Assembly (NCBI RefSeq): GCF_003028855.1
Contig: NZ_CP028324.1
Coordinates: 4,154,001-4,218,000, forward strand
Direction: 5' to 3'
Source of the DNA: Pseudoduganella armeniaca
GTDB taxonomy: Bacteria > Pseudomonadota > Gammaproteobacteria > Burkholderiales > Burkholderiaceae_D
DNA: 64,000 bases
Below, one piece after another: positions 55,008-62,661 of this stretch. Positions within the stretch are counted from its first letter, which is position 1. Every line of letters starts with the position of its first letter. The notes under the pieces are model-generated. The model was not told the DNA's origin. It worked only from the letters and a program-made list of their open reading frames with translations, and did not search any database. The position numbers were made by a program, and so were the translations under genes.

Positions 55008-56420
55008 ATGCCCTCGTTCCACATCGTTTCACGCTTCAGCGTGCCGGCCATTTTCCTCGCTGCCCTGTGCTGCCTGTTCCCGCCGTCAGCCGTGGCGGAG
55101 CCTTGCATCGGCAAGGACCACCCCCCAGGCTGCACGGGGCAGGTGCCGGAGCCAAAACCTGTCGATCAAAAAAGTGCGGACTCGAAACAGGCGGCCGCGC
55201 CACCGAACCAGATCGTGAAGGCCGTGTATTCGCTCGATACATTCAAGTATTGCCATGCCAAGCACTGGAAGAGTGATCCGGCGGCCGCTTGCAACGGCGC
55301 TCCGCCGGCGCCCGAGAATGCGCTGACCGGTGCCGGCGACATTGTCGCCGCCCTGGATGCCGTCGCGTATGACGCGGCCGTGGCTTATGCCGCAAAAGCG
55401 GGCGCGACGCAGTTCGTGTACTTCAACGGCGTGGAGTTGAAAGATGAAACGCAGCTCACGCTGGAGAATCGCTTCGGTGGCAATGTGTACGTCCGGATTC
55501 ACCTGATGCCGAAAGAGAAGGCCAAGCTGCTGTGGGCCGCCATCATCCGGGAAGAAAGCATCACCGGATCGGTGCCCCTGCGCGTGGGTTTCGGCTGGAA
55601 TGGTGGCGGTGCCACCAGCACGACCACTTATGTCGGGTCCCACGACCCGAGAATCGCCGTCAGCGACCCGGCGCACCTGATCGGGGCGATTGGCGCGGTT
55701 GCGCTGATCGTCGGATTCGCCCTTGCATTCGGCGCGCACACCAACATTCTGCGCGATCGCTATCCGCGCGAGCTAACGCGTGTCGTCGCCGAGGCGCGAG
55801 CGCTGCGGCGGCAGCTCGATCGCTTGTCGATCGAGGGCAAGAGCAAGCTGTTGAGCGCCGCGTATCCGGCGTACGTCCGTGGTCCTGATGGCTATGATGT
55901 CGCCTGTCGCCATGCCGGCGATGCCGCGTTGCGCGATCCGGCCGCCGCCCCGGTGACGCCCGAACTGACGATCGGATTGGCGGAGTCGGATATTTCATAC
56001 AGCCTGACGCGCATCCAGTTGTTCGCCTGGTTCCTGTTCGCCATCTCCGCCGGCATCTATTTCTGGTTCTTGCTGGGCGAACTACCGGCCATCGACAATT
56101 CCATCCTCGGCTTGCTCGGCATTAGCGCGGGCACGGCCGGCGTTTCGTGGGCCGTCGATGCCAGCGACAAGGCGGCAGTGAAGCAACCCAACGCCGGATT
56201 CTCCCAGGGTTTGCTTTCCGATATGACGAGAAGTGCCGAGGACAAGGATGAGATACACCGCTTCCAGGCGGTCGTCGTCAACGTTCTGCTGCTGGCGATC
56301 GGCATCGTGCACGTCGTGCGCAGTATCTCCTATCCCACATTCGACCCTACCTGGCTGATTTTCCTGACCATTAGTGGCGCGACGTTTGCCCTTGGCAAGC
56401 AGATGAACGAAAAAAAATAG
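55008..56420 (+). CDS. Unrecognised exported five-span membrane protein
   Basis: The 470-residue product starts at ATG 55008 after a CAGGAGG box. It has a signal peptide (to SAVA), a periplasmic domain of about 200 residues with Cys pairs (PCIGKDHPPGCTG), one span (IGAIGAVALIVGFALAFGAH), a cytoplasmic section, then four spans. The part SYSLTRIQLFAWFLFAISAG ... ILGLLGISAGTAGVSW matches a recurring bacterial membrane module (S-x-x-R-x-Q...W then LLGISAGT); I do not recall its name. It is third in the cassette, 219 bases after the exported protein. Confidence 0.68.
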   Translation: MPSFHIVSRFSVPAIFLAALCCLFPPSAVAEPCIGKDHPPGCTGQVPEPKPVDQKSADSKQAAAPPNQIVKAVYSLDTFKYCHAKHWKSDPAAACNGAPPAPENALTGAGDIVAALDAVAYDAAVAYAAKAGATQFVYFNGVELKDETQLTLENRFGGNVYVRIHLMPKEKAKLLWAAIIREESITGSVPLRVGFGWNGGGATSTTTYVGSHDPRIAVSDPAHLIGAIGAVALIVGFALAFGAHTNILRDRYPRELTRVVAEARALRRQLDRLSIEGKSKLLSAAYPAYVRGPDGYDVACRHAGDAALRDPAAAPVTPELTIGLAESDISYSLTRIQLFAWFLFAISAGIYFWFLLGELPAIDNSILGLLGISAGTAGVSWAVDASDKAAVKQPNAGFSQGLLSDMTRSAEDKDEIHRFQAVVVNVLLLAIGIVHVVRSISYPTFDPTWLIFLTISGATFALGKQMNEKK

Positions 56421-56552
56421 GCGCTGTGCCCGGGTGCTCACGAACTTGCCAGGGCACGCACGGTCTTGGCCATCAGTCAGCTAACTGACCGGGAGGCACC
56501 ATGGACTCGCGGCAATTCCACGCACTGGCTTGGTCGAGCACCCGTCGGTCGA

Positions 56553-57362
56553 TCAGCGGGTGCCCGCCTCGCTGCCTGGGGCGCTTTGAAACCGGTCCCG
56601 ATACAACGCCGGCGTCACCCCGAACGTGCGCCGGAACAAGGCGATAAACGTGCTGGCCGTCGAATAACCCAGCTCCAGCGCGATGCGGGTCACCGGCACT
56701 TCCTCGGCCAGCATCTCCAGCGCCCGCATCAGCCGTGCCCGCTGGCGCCAGGCGGTGAACGTGAACCCGGTCTCGCTGGCGAAACGGCGGCTCAGCGAAC
56801 GGTCGCTGATGGCCGCCCAGCGCGCCCACTCTTCCAGGCCGCGGCCATCGGCCGGATCGTCCAGCAAGGCCTGCGCGATGCGCAGCAGCCTCGCGTCGCG
56901 CGGCAGGGGCAAGCCCAGCGGGTCGGCCGGCAAGCTGCCGATCTCGTCCAGGATAACGCCGGCCAGCCGCCCGGCAGGCGCATCGAACGGCCCCGGCGGC
57001 CAGCTGGCGGCACGCAAGGTCGCCTCGCGCAGCAGGCTGGACATGCGGATGGCGCACGGCGCCGCTGGCAAGGTCGCGCAAGCTGGTTCGGCCACGTAGA
57101 CGGCAAACCCGTGGAACGGCCCATGCGAGCGAGCCCAATGCACGCGATGCGGCGGCACCCAGATGGCGTGCGTGGTCGGCACCACCCAGACGCCTTCGTC
57201 GACGCCAATGGTCAGCAGGCCGCGCATCGAGCCGAACAGTTGGCCGCGGCAGTGCTGGTGCCGACCGCTGCTGCGCTCCGTCTCCTGTTTCGCCGCCGCG
57301 ACGATGAGCACGGGGCCGTCGGAAGTGTTGATCAGTGCTGGGTCGAGGGTTTCGTCGGCCAT
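56553..57362 (-). CDS. AraC-family transcriptional regulator
   Basis: The 269-residue product has a cupin-like sensor half (HQHCRGQLFGSMRGLLTIGV, WVVPTTHAIWVPPHRVHWAR) and a C-terminal AraC domain with two helix-turn-helix units (WAAISDRSLSRRFASETGFT, IALELGYSTASTFIALFRRT FG). Start MADETLD at 57362 is preferred; upstream extension would run through the intergenic operator. It is divergent from the PPOX gene 95 bases away and probably controls it. Confidence 0.9.
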   Translation of the reverse strand: MADETLDPALINTSDGPVLIVAAAKQETERSSGRHQHCRGQLFGSMRGLLTIGVDEGVWVVPTTHAIWVPPHRVHWARSHGPFHGFAVYVAEPACATLPAAPCAIRMSSLLREATLRAASWPPGPFDAPAGRLAGVILDEIGSLPADPLGLPLPRDARLLRIAQALLDDPADGRGLEEWARWAAISDRSLSRRFASETGFTFTAWRQRARLMRALEMLAEEVPVTRIALELGYSTASTFIALFRRTFGVTPALYRDRFQSAPGSEAGTR

Positions 57363-57382
57363 TGGCGTCAAATCGATATAAG

Positions 57383-57394
57383 TTGGCTCGCCAA
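57383..57394. promoter_or_regulatory. Small palindrome between the AraC regulator and the PPOX gene
   Basis: ttggc-tc-gccaa is a perfect 5-bp inverted repeat, with another gccaat 12 bases on. It lies in the 95-base divergent gap and could be an operator half-site set. Confidence 0.3.
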
Positions 57395-57457
57395 TTGTAC
57401 AGCCGCCAATGCTGCTGACTCTACACTGGGGCTCCCTCGACATCGCAGGAGTCTTCA

Positions 57458-58099
57458 ATGCCCGACCTCGACACCCTTCCCCGTCCCGATCTCGACGCGC
57501 TGTACGATCCACCTGCCGAGCGCATCCAGAAAGCCGTGCTGGACCGACTGATCGACTTCCACCGCGACTATCTTGCTGTCGCCACGTTCTTCTGCCTCGC
57601 CACCGGCAGCACACGGGGCCTGGATGCGTCGCCGCGCGGCGGGCCGCCGGGCTTCGTCCAGGCGCTGGACGACCAACATGTCGCCTTTGCCGACTGGCCC
57701 GGCAACAACCGCATCGAGTCGCTGCGCAACCTCGAGCAGGACGACCGCGTCGGCATGCTGTTCCTGTTTCCCGGGCTGGACATCTTCATGCGCATCAACG
57801 GCCGCGCCAGGGCGACGACGGACGAAGCGCTGCTGGCACGGCTGGCCGAAGGCGGCAAGCGGCCCAAGACGGCGACAGTCGTCGCGATCGACGAGGTGTT
57901 GTTCCATTGCGGCAAGGCGATCAACCGAGCCGGGCTTTGGCGCGCCGATCGCCACCTCGACCGCGCGGCATTGCCGACGCCAGGGCGCATGGTGGAATCG
58001 CTGAACGCGGCTGCGCAGGGGCGGTCGGTCGATGCCGCCGCCGCCGCCCAGCTCGACACACACTACAGCCACGCCGTGCGCCACAACCTGTACGGCTGA
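57458..58099 (+). CDS. PPOX-class (pyridoxamine-phosphate-oxidase-like) FMN protein
   Basis: The 213-residue product resembles the MSMEG_1061-type FMN-dependent PPOX family: YLAVATFFCLATGSTRGLDA, SPRGGPPGFVQALDDQHVAF, NNRIESLRNLEQDDRVGMLF, DIFMRINGRARAT. The natural substrate of this group is not known. Divergent from the AraC gene. Its stop is four bases from the end of the exonuclease gene. Confidence 0.85.
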   Translation: MPDLDTLPRPDLDALYDPPAERIQKAVLDRLIDFHRDYLAVATFFCLATGSTRGLDASPRGGPPGFVQALDDQHVAFADWPGNNRIESLRNLEQDDRVGMLFLFPGLDIFMRINGRARATTDEALLARLAEGGKRPKTATVVAIDEVLFHCGKAINRAGLWRADRHLDRAALPTPGRMVESLNAAAQGRSVDAAAAAQLDTHYSHAVRHNLYG

Positions 58100-58103
58100 T
58101 CGA

Positions 58104-59075
58104 CTACGAGGCGGGGGCGCTTTTCGTCTTGCGCCGGGCGGGTGCGCTGTCGGGCGCGTCGGTGCTCGCCTTGGCGGCCGTCTTGCGCGCCGCCGGCTTG
58201 CGCGCGGCCGCTACCTTGGCCGATGCCTTGGCCGATGCCTTGGCAGGCGCCGCGGCAGCAGCGGCCGCCTGGCCGCCCGCCGCCGTCACCTCCCCTGCCG
58301 CCGCCAGGTCCAGCTCGATCCAGGTCGGCGCATGGTCGCTGGGCTTTTCGCGCCCGCGCACGTCACGATCGACGCCGGCCGCCTTCAACGCGGGCGCCAG
58401 CGCGGGACTGAGCAGCAGATGGTCGATGCGCAGGCCCGCATCGCGGCCATACGCGTTGCGGAAATAATCCCAGAAGGTGTAGATCTTCTCGCCCGGATGC
58501 ATCGTCCTGAGCGAATCGGTCCAGCCCTGCGCGACCAGGCGGTGGAAGGCTTCCCGCGTCTCGGGGCGGAACAGCGCATCGTCCAGCCAGCGCTCCGGCT
58601 TGTAGACGTCCAGCTCGGTCGGCATCACATTGAAGTCGCCCGCCAACACCACTTTCGCGCCGGTCGCCAGCAGCTGTTCGCCGCGCCGGATCAAGCGCTC
58701 GAACCACTTCAGCTTGTAGTCGAACTTGGGGCCAGGCGCCGGGTTGCCGTTCGGCAGATACAGGCAGGCGATGACGACGTCGTGCACGACCGCCTCGATG
58801 TAACGGCTCTGCTCGTCCTCCGGGTCGCCCGGCAGGCCGCGGCCGATCTCTTGCGGCATCGTGCCGCGGGCCAGGATGGCGACGCCGTTCCAGCTCTTCT
58901 GGCCGTGCCAGATGGCCTCGTAGCCGGCCGCGCGGATGGCTTCCAGCGGAAACTTTTCCTGCGGCGCCTTCAATTCCTGCAGGCAGGCGACATCCGGCTG
59001 TTTTTCTTCCAGCCATTGCAGCAGGGCCGGCAGGCGGCTGCCGATGCCGTTGACGTTGAATGTGGCGATGCGCAT
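58104..59075 (-). CDS. xthA: Exodeoxyribonuclease III with basic Ala/Lys-rich tail
   Basis: Residues 1-255 are a complete class II AP endonuclease/ExoIII: MRIATFNVNGIGSRLPALLQ, CLQELKAPQEKFP (metal Glu), VVLAGDFNVMPTELDVYKPE, GLRIDHLLLS and KPSDHAPTWIELDL. It repairs abasic sites. About 65 further residues form an Ala/Lys/Pro tail (KASAKASAKVAAARKPAARK), like histone H1 proteins of betaproteobacteria, partly from 12-bp repeats (58213-58243). Start MRIATF at 59075 fits the family; longer starts do not. Confidence 0.92.
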   Translation of the reverse strand: MRIATFNVNGIGSRLPALLQWLEEKQPDVACLQELKAPQEKFPLEAIRAAGYEAIWHGQKSWNGVAILARGTMPQEIGRGLPGDPEDEQSRYIEAVVHDVVIACLYLPNGNPAPGPKFDYKLKWFERLIRRGEQLLATGAKVVLAGDFNVMPTELDVYKPERWLDDALFRPETREAFHRLVAQGWTDSLRTMHPGEKIYTFWDYFRNAYGRDAGLRIDHLLLSPALAPALKAAGVDRDVRGREKPSDHAPTWIELDLAAAGEVTAAGGQAAAAAAAPAKASAKASAKVAAARKPAARKTAAKASTDAPDSAPARRKTKSAPAS

Positions 59076-59219
59076 GCGTTCTCCATGATGTGGCAAGTCT
59101 TGCCGACCCATATTGTGACCTCGGCGGGCCTTGCACTGCCGCACAAATGACGCGAGCGCTGGCATGTCCCCGCCGCGTTTTGTCGAAATTCTTTACATGC
59201 TGAGCCAGGTCAATATGCA

Positions 59220-59240
59220 AACCATTGATTTGCAATGGTT
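59220..59240 (+). promoter_or_regulatory. Perfect inverted repeat upstream of PEP-CTERM gene
   Basis: Arms aaccattg / caatggtt enclose a 5-base loop, 57 bases before the ATG; a second overlapping pair gcaaa / tttgc is nested. It is in the promoter region and is an operator candidate. Confidence 0.45.
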
Positions 59241-59297
59241 CACGTTGCCGGGCACGCACTTTGCTTTTCCTCAAGGACATCTCTCTTGGGGAACGCA

Positions 59298-60038
59298 ATG
59301 AAGACCTTCATCACGAAAATAATGGGCCTGGCAACCATGGCGGCAAGCTTGCTGGCGGCGCCGCTGGCCCATGCCGTGCCGTTCAGCCTGACGATGCAGA
59401 CGGACGGCTTCGGCTATATGTTCGGCAACGACGCGACACCGCTGCCCGGTCCGCTCAATGTCAGCAATTTCCTGTCGGTGCGCAATCCCCAGCTGGACGA
59501 TCCCGCCGCCGACATCCAGTCCATCATCCGCTTCGACACCAGCGCGCTGACGCCGTTGTTGACGTCCGGCCAGCCGCTGGTCGTCAATTCGGCCCGGCTG
59601 CAGCTGGACTTCCTCGGCCAGGGCGGCGAGCCCACCACGACCCGACTGAACGCCGGCCTGGGCGGCACCGACAGCTGGACCCAGGCCAGCTCCTCCACCG
59701 AACTGTGGAACAATTACACCCAGGTGCTGGGCAATACGCTGTTCGTCGCCGGCACGCCGGAAGGCCTGGTGGACATCGACCTGCCGGGCCTGTCCATCGA
59801 CGATTTCGGCAACGACGAGCTGCTGTCCTTGCTGCTGTTCGCGGACGAGAACCTCGGCCCCGCCTTCAACGAGCTGTTCTTCGGGGCCGGCGACACGCCA
59901 AGCGGCACCACCGGCGCGGCGCCGCGCTTGATCCTGGACATCTCCGTGCGCGGCGCCGAAGTGCCGGAGCCAGGTTCGCTGCTGCTGGTCGCCCTGGGCC
60001 TGGGTGCCTGTGCCGTCGTGCGCCGCCGCCGCACCTGA
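59298..60038 (+). CDS. PEP-CTERM sorted exported protein
   Basis: The 246-residue product has a signal peptide (MKTFITKIMGLATMAASLLA to AHA), a beta-rich middle with DNRLP-type text (IRFDTSALTPLLTSGQPLVV, NSARLQLDFLGQGG), and a PEP-CTERM end (VPEPGSLLLVALGLGACAVV then RRRR). The middle looks like a DNRLRE/lectin-type repeat-free domain with STELWNNYTQVLG. Third PEP-CTERM protein in the window and unrelated to the pair near flgA apart from the sorting signal. Confidence 0.87.
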   Translation: MKTFITKIMGLATMAASLLAAPLAHAVPFSLTMQTDGFGYMFGNDATPLPGPLNVSNFLSVRNPQLDDPAADIQSIIRFDTSALTPLLTSGQPLVVNSARLQLDFLGQGGEPTTTRLNAGLGGTDSWTQASSSTELWNNYTQVLGNTLFVAGTPEGLVDIDLPGLSIDDFGNDELLSLLLFADENLGPAFNELFFGAGDTPSGTTGAAPRLILDISVRGAEVPEPGSLLLVALGLGACAVVRRRRT

Positions 60039-60094
60039 AGCGACAAGGCGGGCGGCGCTGGTGTAGAGTACGCATCGTCCAGACAGGAGACCCG

Positions 60095-62179
60095 ATGCAA
60101 TCCACCACGTTCCGCCCGCCACACCGGCTTGCCGCCGCCCTCCATGCCAGCCGCCCCGCCGCTAGTGCGGAGGACCCCTACCTGTGGCTGGAGGAGGTCG
60201 ACGGCGATGCCGCCCTGGCCTGGGTCGGCGAACGCAATACGGTGGCGCTGGCGGAACTGCAGGGCGACCCCGGCTACCCGGCGCTGCGCGAGCGCCTGCA
60301 GACCATCCTGGACAGCAAGGAACGCATCGCCTACGTGCGCAAGCACGGCCAGTTCCTGTATAACTTCTGGCGCGATGCCGAGCACGTGCGCGGCCTGTGG
60401 CGACGCACCACCCTGGAGCAGTATCGCGCCGGCACGCCGCAATGGGAAACGGTGATCGACCTCGATGCCCTGGCGCAAGAGGAAGACGAGAATTGGGTAT
60501 GGCAAGGCGTGTCGTCGCTGTACCCTGACGGTAATAGATGCCTGATCTCGCTGTCGCGCGGCGGTGGCGACGCGGCCGTGGTGCGCGAATTCGACGTTGC
60601 CACGCGGCGTTTCGTCACGGAGGGCTTCAACCTGCCGGAAGCGAAAAGCGCGCTGGCCTGGATCGATGCCGACACGGTGTTCGTCTCGACCGATTTCGGC
60701 CCTGGCTCGATGACGGCCTCGGGCTATCCGCGCATCGTCAAGCAATGGCGCCGCGGCACGCCGCTGGCCGCCGCGCAAACGCTGTTCGAGGCCGGTCCGG
60801 ACGACCTGGGCGTCGGCGCCTACAAGGATTTCACGCCCGGCCACAGCCACCAGTTCATCTCGCGCCAGATCGATTTCTACAGTAGCGAGCTGTTCCTGCG
60901 CGACGGCGCCGCGCTCATCAAGATCGACAAGCCGGCCGACGCCAATGCCTACACGGTACGCGACCAGCTCGTCGTCGAGCTGCGCTCGGCCTGGACGGTG
61001 GACGGCGGCACCTATCCGCAGGGCGCGCTGCTGGCCATTGGCCTGCGCGACTTCCTGGCTGGTGGGCGCCAGTTCGACACCTTGTTCCAGCCCACGGCCA
61101 CCTCCTCGCTGGATGGGGTCGCGGCCACCCGCTCGACCCTGCTGCTGAACGAGCTGGACAGCGTACGCAACCGCCTGGTCGAACTGCGCCACGTGGACGG
61201 CGCCTGGCAACGCCGGGTGGTGGCGACACCCGCGTTCGGCACGCTGGAAGTGGCGCCACTGGACGATATCGCCTCCGACCAGTATTTCCTGACCGTAAAT
61301 GATTTTCTCCACCCGACCACCCTGTACCTGGCCGAGACGGGCAGCGACACGCGCCTGCCGCTGCGTGCGCTGCCGGGCTTCTTCGACGCGGACCGGCTGA
61401 TCGTCGAGCAACACCATGCCACGTCGCCCGACGGCACGGCCGTGCCCTACTTCGTCGTGCGCGGGCGCGATATCGAGCTGGACGGCAGCAATCCGACGGT
61501 GCTGTACGGCTACGGCGGCTTCGAGGTCTCGCTGAAGCCCTTCTACAGCGGTGTGACGGGCGCCGCCTGGCTGAGCCAGGGGGGCGTCTACGTGCTGGCC
61601 AATATCCGCGGCGGCGGCGAGTTCGGCCCGCGTTGGCACCAGGCCGCGCTGAAGGCGCAACGCCAGCGCGCCTTTGACGATTTCATCGCCGTGGCCGAGG
61701 ACGTCATCGCACGCAAGCTGACTAGCCCGCGCCACCTGGGCATCATGGGCGGCAGCAATGGCGGCCTGCTGGTCGGCGCGGCCATGACGCAACGGCCGGA
61801 CCTGTTCGGCGCCGTCGTCTGCCAGGTACCGCTGCTGGACATGCGCCGCTACAGCAAGCTGCTGGCCGGCGCCTCCTGGATGGGCGAATATGGCGATCCG
61901 GACGATCCGGCCCAATGGGATTTCATCCAGCGCTACTCGCCCTACCACAACGTCCAGCCCGGCACGCGGTACCCGCGCGTGTTGTTTACCACCTCGACCC
62001 GCGACGACCGTGTCCACCCCGGCCATGCCCGCAAGATGGTGGCGCGCATGCAGGAACAGGGCCACGACGTGCTGTACTGGGAAAATACCGAGGGCGGCCA
62101 TGCCGGCGCGGCCAATAACGACCAGCAGGCAAGGATGTGGGCGTTGACGTACACGTTCCTGCGGCGCCAGTTGGCTTAA
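60095..62179 (+). CDS. Prolyl oligopeptidase family (S9) serine peptidase
   Basis: The 694-residue product has an N-terminal propeller region (EDPYLWLEEVDGDAALAWVG) and a C-terminal alpha/beta-hydrolase domain: NPTVLYGYGGFEVSLKPFYS, ANIRGGGEFGPRWHQAALKA, IMGGSNGGLLVGAAM (nucleophile Ser), STRDDRVHPGHARKM (Asp) and NTEGGHAGA (His). No signal peptide is obvious. It cuts short peptides after Pro. ATG 60095 follows an AGGAGA box. Confidence 0.92.
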   Translation: MQSTTFRPPHRLAAALHASRPAASAEDPYLWLEEVDGDAALAWVGERNTVALAELQGDPGYPALRERLQTILDSKERIAYVRKHGQFLYNFWRDAEHVRGLWRRTTLEQYRAGTPQWETVIDLDALAQEEDENWVWQGVSSLYPDGNRCLISLSRGGGDAAVVREFDVATRRFVTEGFNLPEAKSALAWIDADTVFVSTDFGPGSMTASGYPRIVKQWRRGTPLAAAQTLFEAGPDDLGVGAYKDFTPGHSHQFISRQIDFYSSELFLRDGAALIKIDKPADANAYTVRDQLVVELRSAWTVDGGTYPQGALLAIGLRDFLAGGRQFDTLFQPTATSSLDGVAATRSTLLLNELDSVRNRLVELRHVDGAWQRRVVATPAFGTLEVAPLDDIASDQYFLTVNDFLHPTTLYLAETGSDTRLPLRALPGFFDADRLIVEQHHATSPDGTAVPYFVVRGRDIELDGSNPTVLYGYGGFEVSLKPFYSGVTGAAWLSQGGVYVLANIRGGGEFGPRWHQAALKAQRQRAFDDFIAVAEDVIARKLTSPRHLGIMGGSNGGLLVGAAMTQRPDLFGAVVCQVPLLDMRRYSKLLAGASWMGEYGDPDDPAQWDFIQRYSPYHNVQPGTRYPRVLFTTSTRDDRVHPGHARKMVARMQEQGHDVLYWENTEGGHAGAANNDQQARMWALTYTFLRRQLA

Positions 62180-62271
62180 CCCAACGGTGACAGGCGCCTG
62201 TACGCGAGCTTAACCCAACGGTGACAGGCACCTATCTGCGGGTCGAAGACCCGCAGATAGGTGCCTGTCAC
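62174..62271. repeat. Palindromic intergenic element G with a direct repeat
   Basis: Outer arms gtgacaggcacc / ggtgcctgtcac and inner arms tatctgcgggtc / gacccgcagata (62221-62271). A 22-base direct repeat (62174-62195 and 62208-62229), 34 bases apart and ending in the outer arm, precedes it, so one end has been duplicated. The remaining gap to 62661 (390 bases) shows no gene; it holds only a likely leader for the next gene. Confidence 0.88.
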
Positions 62272-62661
62272 CACGGGTCTCACCACAGCGCACCCAATCG
62301 TGCGCGCAGGAAATTCCACTCTGCCGTATGCTAGGAAATTGTTTCCTATTTTTATGGCATTGTTGCTAAACTGAGTGCTTGCCTGACGGCGTTTCCGCTT
62401 GACTGGTGCCAGCACAGGCGTATCGTCTGACGGGCAGCAAGCGGATCGATCTGGCGCAATAGAGCGGTGTGTCGTGCATACTCCCAAAGTTCTTGTCCTG
62501 AACGGCCATCCGGCATCCGTGCCGGCGCCTCGGCACAGGCTGGCTGGCGCTGCCCGCCGGCCTGCGCACGTCCGTCGCTCCCATCATCATCCCATACCGC
62601 CACTACCGCCGGCCGCGCGCGCCGGCCATCACCACATCTGTATAAATAGAGGGAAGCGTCA

